NCBI RefSeq assembly: GCF_011064615.1 | Contig: NZ_JAALJH010000005.1 | Span: 1 to 64,000 of the forward strand | Direction: 5' to 3' | From: Aquisphaera insulae | GTDB taxonomy: Bacteria > Planctomycetota > Planctomycetia > Isosphaerales > Isosphaeraceae | Length of the DNA stretch: 64,000 bases | Shown: positions 38,022 through 46,915 of the stretch, one piece after another | Numbering within the stretch: position 1 is the first letter of the stretch | How the letters are laid out: every line of letters starts with the position of its first letter | Program-made: the position numbers and the translations under genes | Notes under the pieces: model-generated | What the model saw: the letters and a program-made list of their open reading frames with translations, nothing else | The model's database searches: none | Told to the model about the DNA's origin: nothing

Positions 38022-39541
38022 CGCGGGGACTCCTCATCCCCGGCGACGGCCTGTCCTTCGTCTTCGGCCCAGCCTCGGGCACGCTCGACGGCGCGGCGCC
38101 ACTGTCGCCGCTCCCGGTCGGCGCGGTCGGCGGAGAGGACGGGCTCGAACCGACGATCGAGCGCCCAGCTCTCGGCGAGGTCTCCATCCCCCTTCCAGAA
38201 GCCGACGGCGAGGCCCGCCAGGAACGCCGCCCCGAGCGCCGTGGTCTCGGTGACGACCGGTCGCTCGACGGGTGCCTGCAGGAGGTCGGCCTGCATCTGC
38301 ATGAGGAGGTCGTTGCGGGCCGCACCTCCGTCCACCCGAAGGGCCATGGTCCCCAGGCCGGCGTCGGCCCCCATGGCCTCGGCCAGGTCCGCCGACTGGT
38401 GGGCGATCGACTCGAGCACGGCGCGGGCCAGGTGCGCCCGGGTCACCCCGCGGGACAGCCCCACCAGGGCGCCTCGCGCGTGCGGATCCCAGTACGGGGC
38501 ACCCAGGCCGGTGAACGCGGGGACGAGGTACGCCCCGCCAGCGTCGGGGACCGAGGCGGCGAGGGGCTCGATGTCGGCCGCCGTTTCGATCATCTGGAGG
38601 CCGTCACGCAACCACTGCACGGCCGCCCCGCCGACGAAGACGCTCCCCTCGAGGGCATACGTCACCTCGCCGCCGCGGCTCCAGGCCGGCGTCGTCAGGA
38701 GCCCGCGGGACGACTCGACGGCCTCGCCGGTGTTCATGAGCATGAAGCAGCCGGTCCCGTAGGTGTTCTTGACCATGCCGCGGGCCGTGCATTGCTGGCC
38801 GAAGAGCGCGGCGTGCTGATCCCCGGCGATCCCCGCGATCGGGACGCTCGCGGGGCCCAGCTCGCTGGTCACCTCGCCGTAGACGTGGCTGGAATCGCAA
38901 ACTTCCGGGAGGATCGCGCGAGGGACCTGGAAGAGCTTCAGGAGCTCGTCGTCCCACCGCCTCGCGTGGATGTCGTAGAGGAGCGTCCGGCTGGCGTTGG
39001 TCACGTCCGTCACGTGCAGCTTGCCGCGCGTCAGGCGGCTGGCCAGCCAGGAGTCCACGGTCCCAAAGGCGAGCTCGCCGCGTTCCGCGCGGGCCCTGGC
39101 GCCGGGGACGTTGTCGAGGATCCAGCGGACCTTGCTCGCCGAGAAATACGGATCGGCGACCAAGCCCGTCCGCTCGCGGAGCAGCTCCGCGGAGCCGTCA
39201 CGCTTGAGCCGATCCATGAGCGAGGCCGTCCGCCGATCCTGCCAGACGATGGCATTGTGGATCGGCTGGCCGGTGGCCCGGTCCCAGACGATGGTCGTCT
39301 CCCGTTGATTGGTGATGCCGATCGCCGCCAGTTCCCGGGGCGAGACCCCGTACTGGCCGAGGACTTCCACGGCCACTCCGATCTGCGTCGACCAGATCTC
39401 CTGCGGGTCGTGCTCCACCCAGCCGGGCTTCGGGTAGATCTGCCGGAATTCGCGCTGGACGACGCCGTGCACGCCGCCGGCCTGATTGAACAGGATCGCC
39501 CGCGAGCTCGTGGTCCCCTGATCGAGAGCGAGGATGAACAT
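38018..39541 (-). CDS. glpK: Glycerol kinase GlpK
   Basis: 507 residues, typical FGGY kinase length. N-terminal ATP-binding [13 protein letters not shown], signature [21 protein letters not shown], and the C-terminal FGGY-type block [20 protein letters not shown] with a later [17 protein letters not shown]. It phosphorylates glycerol to glycerol-3-phosphate for GlpD, encoded next. No glycerol facilitator lies beside it; the aquaporin at 19.7-20.4 kb is the only MIP protein in the window. The start region has no clear Shine-Dalgarno sequence. Confidence 0.97.
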   Translation of the reverse strand: MFILALDQGTTSSRAILFNQAGGVHGVVQREFRQIYPKPGWVEHDPQEIWSTQIGVAVEVLGQYGVSPRELAAIGITNQRETTIVWDRATGQPIHNAIVWQDRRTASLMDRLKRDGSAELLRERTGLVADPYFSASKVRWILDNVPGARARAERGELAFGTVDSWLASRLTRGKLHVTDVTNASRTLLYDIHARRWDDELLKLFQVPRAILPEVCDSSHVYGEVTSELGPASVPIAGIAGDQHAALFGQQCTARGMVKNTYGTGCFMLMNTGEAVESSRGLLTTPAWSRGGEVTYALEGSVFVGGAAVQWLRDGLQMIETAADIEPLAASVPDAGGAYLVPAFTGLGAPYWDPHARGALVGLSRGVTRAHLARAVLESIAHQSADLAEAMGADAGLGTMALRVDGGAARNDLLMQMQADLLQAPVERPVVTETTALGAAFLAGLAVGFWKGDGDLAESWALDRRFEPVLSADRADRERRQWRRAVERARGWAEDEGQAVAGDEESPR

Positions 39542-39641
39542 GGCTCATGGGCCCGGTCGAGAGGAGAGGGAGTCGCGCCGTTGCCCGAGCGGGCATCGGG
39601 TATCATGCCACCGGGGCGATCGCGGTTCCAGGGCCTGCCGG

Positions 39642-39669
39642 TTGACTTGAAACCCGAGCGCCGTACGAT
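39642..39669 (+). promoter_or_regulatory. Likely promoter of the NADH dehydrogenase gene
   Basis: TTGACT (39642-39647), 16-bp spacer, TACGAT (39664-39669), ending 70 bp before ATG 39740. It lies in the divergent gap between glpK and this gene. Confidence 0.45.
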
Positions 39670-39739
39670 CATCCTGAAGTTGCACCGGCGAGAGACCGTC
39701 ACCGACTCTTCCCTTTCAGGCGAGGCCGCAGTCACCCCG

Positions 39740-41089
39740 ATGATGGATCGAAGGCGGGTGGTCATCGTCGGGGGCGGATTCGGGGGGCTGGCGGCGGCGA
39801 GGGCCCTCGCCCGGGCCCCCGTCGACGTGCTCCTGCTGGACCGCAAGAACCACCACACGTTCCAGCCGCTGCTCTACCAGGTCGCGACCGCGGCGCTCTC
39901 CCCGGCCGACATCGCGTCGCCGATCCGACACATCCTCTATCGGCAGAAGAATTGCCGCGTGGCCCTGGCGAGCGTCACGGGGGTCGACGTCACGCGCAAG
40001 GTCGTCCAGCTCGAGGGCGGTGAGATCCCGTACGACTGGCTGATCCTGGCGGCCGGGGCCACCCACTCCTACTTCGGCCGGGAGGACTGGTCGACGCTGG
40101 CGCCGGGGTTGAAATCCGTCGAGGATGCCACGACCATCCGCACCAGGCTCCTGCTCGCCTTCGAAGATGCCGAGTATGAGGTCGGCGAGGAGGCCCGCCG
40201 CGCGGCCCTCACGTTCGCGGTCGTCGGCGGCGGGCCCACGGGCGTGGAGCTCGCCGGCGCCATCAAGGAGATCGCGGCGAGCTCGATCCCCGCCGACTTC
40301 CGGAACATCGACACCAAGACGGCCCGCGTCCTCTTGCTCCAGGGGGGCGATCGGCTGCTCCCCGCCTTCGACCCTTCGCTCGGCGATCGGGCCAGGCGCG
40401 ACCTGGAATCGCTGGGGGTGGAGGTCCGCCTCGGGGCCAGGGTCACCGGCGTGGCCGACGGCGGAGTGACGGTCGGGGATGAGTTCGTGCCGGCGAGGAA
40501 CATCCTCTGGGCGGCCGGCGTCCAGGCGAATCCCCTGGGCAAGAGCCTGGGCGTTCCGCTCGACCGGTCCGGCCGCGTTTCGGTCGCGCCGGACCTCACG
40601 GTCCCGGGGGCCCCGGCCGTCTACGTGATCGGCGACATGGCCGCCTCGAACGGGGCGAAAGGGGGCATGCCGGTGCCGGGCGTGGCCCCCGCCGCGATCC
40701 AGATGGGACGCCACGCCGCCCGATTGATCGCCGCCGAGGCCCGGGGGACTCCCGCAGCGGCGGCGGACCGGGCGTTCGCCTATCGCGACAAGGGCTCGCT
40801 CGCGACGATCGGACGCTGGCGGGCCGTCGCCCAGATCGGCGGCCTGAAGTTCGCGGGCCCGTTCGCCTGGCTCCTCTGGGCCGTGGTCCACGTCGCGTCG
40901 CTGGTCAACTTCCGCAATCGATTCGCCGTGCTCATGAACTGGTTCTGGCAGCTCATCACGGCGAGCCGGGGCGCCCGGCTGATCACCGGAGACCCGCGAC
41001 TGCCGTGCGCCGTCCCGGGGGAACGTCCTGCACCCTCGGGATCCCTGCCGAGCGGCGATGCTCGTCCCGATCAGGAGCGGCTGCGGTAG
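39740..41089 (+). CDS. Type II NADH:quinone oxidoreductase (NDH-2)
   Basis: About 449 residues. The first dinucleotide-binding site is VVIVGGGFGGLAAARAL; the second is VVGGGPTGVELAGAIKE. FQPLLYQVATAALSPADIA is the usual NDH-2 block around the FAD, and AVYVIGDMAA the third FAD contact. The C-terminal membrane-associating helices are in AWLLWAVVHVASLVNFRNRF. It oxidises NADH and reduces quinone without pumping protons. ATG 39740 (or 39743) is chosen; an open frame continues more than 1.3 kb upstream, antisense to glpK, with no family similarity. Its 3' end overlaps the ROK gene by 19 bp. Confidence 0.92.
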   Translation: MMDRRRVVIVGGGFGGLAAARALARAPVDVLLLDRKNHHTFQPLLYQVATAALSPADIASPIRHILYRQKNCRVALASVTGVDVTRKVVQLEGGEIPYDWLILAAGATHSYFGREDWSTLAPGLKSVEDATTIRTRLLLAFEDAEYEVGEEARRAALTFAVVGGGPTGVELAGAIKEIAASSIPADFRNIDTKTARVLLLQGGDRLLPAFDPSLGDRARRDLESLGVEVRLGARVTGVADGGVTVGDEFVPARNILWAAGVQANPLGKSLGVPLDRSGRVSVAPDLTVPGAPAVYVIGDMAASNGAKGGMPVPGVAPAAIQMGRHAARLIAAEARGTPAAAADRAFAYRDKGSLATIGRWRAVAQIGGLKFAGPFAWLLWAVVHVASLVNFRNRFAVLMNWFWQLITASRGARLITGDPRLPCAVPGERPAPSGSLPSGDARPDQERLR

Positions 41090-42111
41090 AGGGCGACGAG
41101 CGCGGCTCCGATCGACTGCGACAGGTCGCCGAGCGAGGCCGGGACGATCGTCAGCGTCGCCCGCTGGGCCGGCCACAGGAGCGGGAGCGCGGCCTCGCGG
41201 ACCAGGCCGAGGTAGCGCTCGCGGAAGGCGTCGGAGGTGGCCTCAGGATCCATCAGGCCGCCGCCGATGACGACGTACTTCGGATCCACGGCCATCGCCA
41301 GGACCGCCACGTGGATCCCCAGCGCCTTCGCCTGGAAGTCGAAGATCTCCTGGGCCAGCGGGTCCCCCTGCTGGGCCAGGGTCCGGAGGCCGAAGACGCG
41401 TTCCTTCATCGGCCGGTCGGATTTCGCCAGTTCGTGATCGGGGTACTTCTCCAGGCGTTCGGCCAGGAGGTAGGGGAGTCCGGAGAGGGTCGTGTAGACC
41501 TCGACGCAGCCCCAGGTCCGGCCGCAGCCGCAGGGGTAGGGCTTCGCGTCCAGCAGGTGGAGGGGCAGGGGGACGTGCCCACCTTCCATCCCGGCCAGGG
41601 TGTCGCCGTCCAGGGGGAGCCCGCGATCGTCCACGAACGCACAACCCAGGCCGGAGCCCGGGGCGAGGAGGAGGACCGTCCCGTGGCCCCGCCCGCGGAC
41701 GTGCTGGGCCTCTCCCACGCCGCCTAGGTTGCCGTCGTTGCCGACGGTCAGGGGGATGGGATGGCCGGCGCGATCGGCGAGGGCCCCGGCGTAGCCGTTG
41801 TGGACGTCGAACCCCGTGAAGCTATCCGGCAGGTTCGGCGACTTGTCGAGCACCCCGTATCGCTGGTAGGGCCCCGGGATGGCCAGCCCGGCGCCACGGA
41901 CCTGGTCCCAGGACAGGTCATGCTGCTCGAGGAATTCGCTGGCGGCGTCCACCCAGCTCTTGACCACGGCCGCGGGGCCGTCCTGGCTCCTCGTCGAACG
42001 CTGGAGGAGCTTGGTCGAGACGACCGTCCCGTCCCCCCAGACGGCCCCCACCTTGGAGGTCGTCGCGCCACAATCCGTCCCGAGATAAACGGCCTTGTCG
42101 TCGTCTTTCAT
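41071..42111 (-). CDS. ROK family sugar kinase (glucokinase-like)
   Basis: 346 residues. ATP-binding LGTDCGATTSKVGAVW at the N-terminus; sugar-binding LTVGNDGNLGGVGE; catalytic Asp in the GNDG segment; ROK zinc site in HVPLPLHLLDAKPYPCGCGR continuing TWGCVEVY, giving Cys-x-Cys-x4-Cys. The pattern is that of a ROK glucokinase or related hexokinase, not a repressor, because no N-terminal helix-turn-helix exists. ATG 42111 is preferred over an in-frame start at 42150. The peptidase/esterase fusion gene is divergent, 205 bp away. Confidence 0.92.
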   Translation of the reverse strand: MKDDDKAVYLGTDCGATTSKVGAVWGDGTVVSTKLLQRSTRSQDGPAAVVKSWVDAASEFLEQHDLSWDQVRGAGLAIPGPYQRYGVLDKSPNLPDSFTGFDVHNGYAGALADRAGHPIPLTVGNDGNLGGVGEAQHVRGRGHGTVLLLAPGSGLGCAFVDDRGLPLDGDTLAGMEGGHVPLPLHLLDAKPYPCGCGRTWGCVEVYTTLSGLPYLLAERLEKYPDHELAKSDRPMKERVFGLRTLAQQGDPLAQEIFDFQAKALGIHVAVLAMAVDPKYVVIGGGLMDPEATSDAFRERYLGLVREAALPLLWPAQRATLTIVPASLGDLSQSIGAALVALYRSRS

Positions 42112-42316
42112 CCCCGTCCCGCCTCGCCGCCAGAGCGCCTGAATCACCATGATTCCCCCCGGAGGGGGACCGTCAGCTTACGGCAGAACGGCCGCCGCCG
42201 AAAGCCCGCAGCGGCGCCGATCGGGTTCCTCGAGGACGGAACCGGGACGACAGCCCCAGCCCCGGCCGATTATCCTGAAGGCTGGAGAAAGCTACTCCTT
42301 TCGAGGACGACGACCG

Positions 42317-44263
42317 ATGGCCTCTCGCTGGAATCTCCTGTGGTGCGGATGTGTCGTGGCGGCCTGTTCCCACGCATTGGGAGCCGAGCCGGCGACCGGC
42401 CTGGGGCGGGCCCGGATCGCGATGACGAGCTCGCTGGCTTCCGCGGGCGATCACATCCGCCAGCGTGCCTTCGACGGCCATCCGGAAACCTCGTTCCGCT
42501 CCCGCGAGGATGCTCGGAAGGGGGACTTCCTGACGATGACGTTCGAGGTCGCCGAGCCGGTCGCGTCGGTCTCCGTGACGACCGGTCGGCCCGATGGGAG
42601 CGAGCCCCTCTCGAACGGCCGCCTCGAGGTCTCGCGGGACGGGACGAACTTCGAACCGGTCGCGGCATTCGACGCGGCGGGGATCGCCGGGGCGTCCATC
42701 CCGGCCGGCACGATCCGGGCCCTCCGGATCGCGGTCGGCGCCGACCTTGGGCATCCGCTCGAGGTCCGGGAGCTTGTCTTCGGCTCCGACCGCGTCAAGC
42801 CCTTCGAGCACCCGTTCGAGCTGAGGGTCGTCTGCGATGATGCGCCCGAGCTCTCGGATTGGGCCGAGGAGACGGCGCGACTCTGCGAGCAGTGGTACGA
42901 CTCGTTGGTCCGCACCCTCGTCGATGGGAAGTGCAGTCCGCCGACGACGGCCACCCTGTTCCTCCGCGGGGACTACCGGGGCGTCGCCGAGGCCGGCGGC
43001 CATCGGATCACGGCCTCGGTGGCCTGGTTCGGCGCCCATCGCGACGACCGGGGGGCGATCATCCACGAGACGGTCCACCTGATCCAGGGCTACCGGGGAT
43101 ACGGCGGCCCGAGATGCCCCTCCTGGCTCGTGGAGGGGATCGACGACTACATCCGTTTCTTCGTCTACGAGCCGGGCAAGGCGGGGCCCGTCGATCCGCT
43201 GACCGCCAACTACGACGGCAGCTATCGGACCACCGCCACGTTCCTTAACTTCGTGACCTCGAAGCACGAGCCGGATGTCGTCCGCAAGCTGGACAGGACC
43301 CTCAGGGACGGCACCTACGACGCCGGGACCTGGCAGCGGCTGACCGGGAAGACGATCGACGCCCTGAACGAAGAGTGGCTGGCGTCGATCGGCGCGCCCA
43401 AGGATCGCCCGGCTCGGGACGACCGGCAGGCCCGCGCGAGCCGCCGTCCCGGCCGAGGACCCCGGCGGAACGCCTCCGGAACCGCAGCGGATCGGAAGCC
43501 GTTTCCCGGCAAGGAGAGCCGGTGGGAGGGACATCTGCGGCACGACTTCCAGGTGGAGGGAATCGACGTGATCGTGGTCGAGCCGGAGAAGCCCTTGCCC
43601 GGACGGCCCTGGGCGTGGCGCGGCGAGTTCTTCGGCGCCTTCCCCAACGCCGACATCGAGCTCGTCCGGAAGGGATGGCACCTGGCCTACGTCGGAGTTC
43701 CCGACCAGTTCGGCTCGCCCCGGGCGATGAGGGCATGGGAGAAGGTACACGAGTTGCTCGTGAAGGAGCATGGCCTGTCGCCCAGGCCGGCCCTGATCGG
43801 CCTCAGCCGCGGGGCCCTCTACTGCATGGCGTGGGCCGCCGCCCATCCCGACCGCACGCTCCTGGTCTACCTCGACAACGGCGTCTGCGACTTCAAGAGC
43901 TGGCCCGGCGGCCGGGCGAAGGGACTGGGCCGCGGACCGGGTTCGCTCGAGGAGTGGCGGAAGCTACTCTCGGCCTACGGCTTCAAGGACGATTCGGAGG
44001 CGGTCGCCTTCAAGGGGAACCCGTTGGACAACCTCGGCAAGCTCGTCGGATCGAAGGTCCCGATCCTGCTGGTCTACGGGGACAGCGACCGGGCCCTCCC
44101 GGCCGAGGAGAACTCCGAGATCCTGTACGATCGCTACCGCAAGCTGGGCGGATCCGTCGAGCGAATCATCAAGCCGGGCGGGGATCACCACCCGCACGGC
44201 CTGGCCGATCCCGGCCCGATCGTCGAGTTCTTCGAGCGGATCAGGGGCCGGAGCGGAAACTGA
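42317..44263 (+). CDS. Secreted fusion: discoidin-like domain, BSP-type metallopeptidase, alpha/beta hydrolase
   Basis: 648 residues from ATG 42317. Signal peptide 1-23. Residues about 27-160 resemble a discoidin/F5-8C-like sandwich (RQRAFDGHPETSFRSRE; GRLEVSRDGTNFEPV). Residues about 170-360 match basic secretory protein peptidases: HETVH at 250-254 within IIHETVHLIQGYRG and then WLVEGIDDYIRFFVYE. After a basic, low-complexity linker (about 370-395) comes an alpha/beta hydrolase with nucleophile Ser497 in LIGLSRGALY, YGDSD as acid region and GGDHHPHG supplying His. A peptidase and an esterase-type hydrolase in one chain is unusual. No frameshift is seen. Confidence 0.8.
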   Translation: MASRWNLLWCGCVVAACSHALGAEPATGLGRARIAMTSSLASAGDHIRQRAFDGHPETSFRSREDARKGDFLTMTFEVAEPVASVSVTTGRPDGSEPLSNGRLEVSRDGTNFEPVAAFDAAGIAGASIPAGTIRALRIAVGADLGHPLEVRELVFGSDRVKPFEHPFELRVVCDDAPELSDWAEETARLCEQWYDSLVRTLVDGKCSPPTTATLFLRGDYRGVAEAGGHRITASVAWFGAHRDDRGAIIHETVHLIQGYRGYGGPRCPSWLVEGIDDYIRFFVYEPGKAGPVDPLTANYDGSYRTTATFLNFVTSKHEPDVVRKLDRTLRDGTYDAGTWQRLTGKTIDALNEEWLASIGAPKDRPARDDRQARASRRPGRGPRRNASGTAADRKPFPGKESRWEGHLRHDFQVEGIDVIVVEPEKPLPGRPWAWRGEFFGAFPNADIELVRKGWHLAYVGVPDQFGSPRAMRAWEKVHELLVKEHGLSPRPALIGLSRGALYCMAWAAAHPDRTLLVYLDNGVCDFKSWPGGRAKGLGRGPGSLEEWRKLLSAYGFKDDSEAVAFKGNPLDNLGKLVGSKVPILLVYGDSDRALPAEENSEILYDRYRKLGGSVERIIKPGGDHHPHGLADPGPIVEFFERIRGRSGN

Positions 44264-44335
44264 CCGGGACGTTGGGTTGGGTCGCCGAACGAGGCACGTC
44301 GAGCGATGCTCGAGCAGGACAGAAAGGAGAAGAAG

Positions 44336-46789
44336 GTGGCCAGCGACGATCCCGACTCCGCCGCCGGCCCGCCGGAGAAAGCTCGCGGCCACGATCGGGC
44401 GGACTCGCTCCTGGAAGGCCAGAAGGAGGTCCTGGAGCGGATCGCACGCGGCGAGCCACTCAGGATGGTACTCGATGCCCTCTGCCGGATCGTGGAGGCG
44501 AACGCCGCCGAACCCGTCCGCGCGGCTATCCTCCTCGTCGATCCCGACGGGAGTCGGCTGGTCACCGGCGCGGCGCCGAGCCTTCCCGAGGAGTACCTGC
44601 GGGCGATCGACGGCGGGCCGATCGATCCGTGGATCGGGACCTGCTCCGCGGCGGCGGCCCTCCGGCAGCCCGTGGTCACGCCCGATCTCGCGACGGCTCC
44701 AGGCTGGGCCGCGCTCGGGCACCTCCCCCTGGGCCTGAATCTCAGGGCCGCCTGGTCGATGCCGATACTCGGGGCGGAAGGGCGCGTGCTCGGCACCTTC
44801 GGGACCTACTTCTTCGAGGCGAGGGAGCCGACCGCGGGCGAACGACGACTGATCGAGGTGCTCTCGCGGACGGCGGCGCTGGCGATCGAGCGGCGGGAGG
44901 CTGACGATCGCCTGCGGGAGAGCGAGGCCCGCTACCGTGCGATCGTCGAGACGACTCCCGAATGCGTGAAGCTGGTCGCCGCGGACGGCACGCTGCTCCA
45001 GATCAATGACGCCGGGCTCCGGATGATCGAGGCCGACCGATCGCTGGCAATCGGCCGCAGCATTTATGAGGTGATCGCGGCGGATTTCCGGGAGTCCTAT
45101 CGGGCCTTCCACGACTCCGTCTGCCGGGGCGAAGGCGGGACCTTCGAATTCGACATCGTCGGCGCAAGGGGGACGCGGCGGCACATGGAGACGACCGGCG
45201 TCCCCCTCGCCTCCCCGGCCGGCGGATTCCTCCACCTCGCCGTCACCCGCGACGTGACCGCGCGCGTTGCATCGGCGCGGGCACTCGACGAGCACCGGGC
45301 CCGCCTCGACTACGCCGTCCGCCTCTCCGGAGTGGGCTTCTGGTACTGCGACCTTCCCTTCGACGAGCTGGTCTGGGACCGGCAGGTCAAGGAGCATTTC
45401 TGGCTCCCCGCCGACGCCCGGGTCACGATCGACACCTTCTACGGCCGAATCCACCCGGACGATCGCCGGCCGACCCGCGCGGCGATCGAGGAATCGATCC
45501 GGAGCCGAAAGCCGTACGACGTCATCTACCGGACGGTCGACCCGTCAACCCACGACGCGAAGTGGATCCGCGCCCTGGGCGGTACCACCTATCGCGACGA
45601 CGGCACTCCCATCCGATTCGACGGCGTCACCGTGGACGTCACCTCGCTCAAGCGAGCCGAGGAGGCGCTCCGGGAGGCCGATCGCCGCAAGGACGACTTC
45701 CTGGCTCTGCTGGCGCACGAGCTCCGCAACCCGCTCGCCCCGCTCCGCAACGGCCTCCAGGTCATGCGGCTCGCGGGCGAGGACAGGACGCTCAGCGCTC
45801 AGGCCCGGGAGATGATGGAGCGGCAATTGGGCCACATGGTGCGGCTCATCGACGACCTCCTGGACGTGTCCCGGATCAGCCGCGACAAGATGGAGCTGAG
45901 GCGGGAGCGGATACTCCTCTCGGACGCGATCGCGGCGGCGGTCGAGACGGCGAGCCCCGCGCTCGAGGCGGCCGGGCACCGATGGGACGTCTCCCTGCCC
46001 GGGGAACCGATCCACCTCAGGGGGGATCTCACCCGCCTCGCCCAGGTCTTCAGCAACCTCCTGACCAACTCCGCGAAGTACATGGAGCGCGGAGGTCGAG
46101 TCTGGATCACGGCGGCCACGCGGGGAACGGATGTCGTCGTCGCCGTCCGTGACACCGGGATCGGGATCCCGGCCGCGGCGATCGCCTCCATCTTCGACAT
46201 GTTCTCCCAGGTCGATCGATCCATGGAACGATCCACCGGAGGGCTCGGCATCGGCCTGGCGCTGGTGAAGGGGATCGTGGAGATGCACGGCGGGACGGTC
46301 GCCGCCGCCAGCGAGGGCCCGGGGCGTGGTTCCACGTTCACGATCACCCTGCCGATCCTGGCGGAGCGGCCGGCGGTCTCCGCCCCGGATGGGGGCTCGA
46401 ATGCGGCCCTGCCGCGGGGCCCGCTGCGACGGATCCTGGTGGTGGATGACAATCGGGACTCGGCGCACTCGATGGCGTCGATGCTGGAGCTGCTGGGCCA
46501 CGAAGTCCGCGTCGCGCACGACGGCCATGAGGCGGTCGATTGCTCGGAGGACTTCCACCCGTCCATCATCCTGATGGATGTCGGCATGCCGAGGATGAAC
46601 GGCTACGACGCCGCGAGGCGGATCCGGGAGCGTCCCTGGGCCAGGTCCGCCGTGATCGTCGCCCTCACCGGCTGGGGCCAGGAGGCGGACCGAGAGCGTT
46701 CCCGGGTCGCAGGCTGCGACGGCCACCTCGTGAAGCCCGTCAAGCTCCTCGACCTGATGCCCTATCTCCAGCCCGAGATAATTCGTTGA
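44336..46789 (+). CDS. Hybrid sensor histidine kinase with GAF, two PAS and a receiver domain
   Basis: About 817 residues. GAF domain (about 40-175), PAS (about 190-300), a second PAS/PAC (about 310-430), HisKA with phospho-acceptor His461 in LLAHELRNPLAPL, HATPase_c (about 550-670) with DTGIGIP and GGLGIGLALVK, and a C-terminal receiver with Asp748 in IILMDVGMPRMNGYDAA. No membrane segment, so a cytoplasmic sensor. There is no output domain and no neighbouring response regulator, so its partner is elsewhere. GTG 44336 has AAAGGAG 6 nt upstream and is favoured; ATG 44306 would add ten residues. Confidence 0.92.
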   Translation: MASDDPDSAAGPPEKARGHDRADSLLEGQKEVLERIARGEPLRMVLDALCRIVEANAAEPVRAAILLVDPDGSRLVTGAAPSLPEEYLRAIDGGPIDPWIGTCSAAAALRQPVVTPDLATAPGWAALGHLPLGLNLRAAWSMPILGAEGRVLGTFGTYFFEAREPTAGERRLIEVLSRTAALAIERREADDRLRESEARYRAIVETTPECVKLVAADGTLLQINDAGLRMIEADRSLAIGRSIYEVIAADFRESYRAFHDSVCRGEGGTFEFDIVGARGTRRHMETTGVPLASPAGGFLHLAVTRDVTARVASARALDEHRARLDYAVRLSGVGFWYCDLPFDELVWDRQVKEHFWLPADARVTIDTFYGRIHPDDRRPTRAAIEESIRSRKPYDVIYRTVDPSTHDAKWIRALGGTTYRDDGTPIRFDGVTVDVTSLKRAEEALREADRRKDDFLALLAHELRNPLAPLRNGLQVMRLAGEDRTLSAQAREMMERQLGHMVRLIDDLLDVSRISRDKMELRRERILLSDAIAAAVETASPALEAAGHRWDVSLPGEPIHLRGDLTRLAQVFSNLLTNSAKYMERGGRVWITAATRGTDVVVAVRDTGIGIPAAAIASIFDMFSQVDRSMERSTGGLGIGLALVKGIVEMHGGTVAAASEGPGRGSTFTITLPILAERPAVSAPDGGSNAALPRGPLRRILVVDDNRDSAHSMASMLELLGHEVRVAHDGHEAVDCSEDFHPSIILMDVGMPRMNGYDAARRIRERPWARSAVIVALTGWGQEADRERSRVAGCDGHLVKPVKLLDLMPYLQPEIIR

Positions 46790-46844
46790 TGTCGGACGCC
46801 CCGTCCGGCGGGATCCCCTGATCGGGGCGGGCACGCGTCCTCCC

Positions 46845-46873
46845 TTGAGGGCGCCCCACGGCCGGGATACACT
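46845..46873 (+). promoter_or_regulatory. Possible promoter of the sialidase operon
   Basis: TTGAGG (46845-46850), 17-bp spacer, TACACT (46868-46873), both four of six to consensus, ending 42 bp before the sialidase-like ATG 46916. Confidence 0.4.
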
Positions 46874-46915
46874 CTTGCGTCGATCCCGCCACTCGAGAAC
46901 GCAACGAGAGACTCC

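Noticed and set aside
38399..39739. Upstream extension of the NDH-2 frame by about 447 codons
   Set aside because: It lies antisense to glpK, has no domain, and the NDH-2 family N-terminus begins exactly at ATG 39740.
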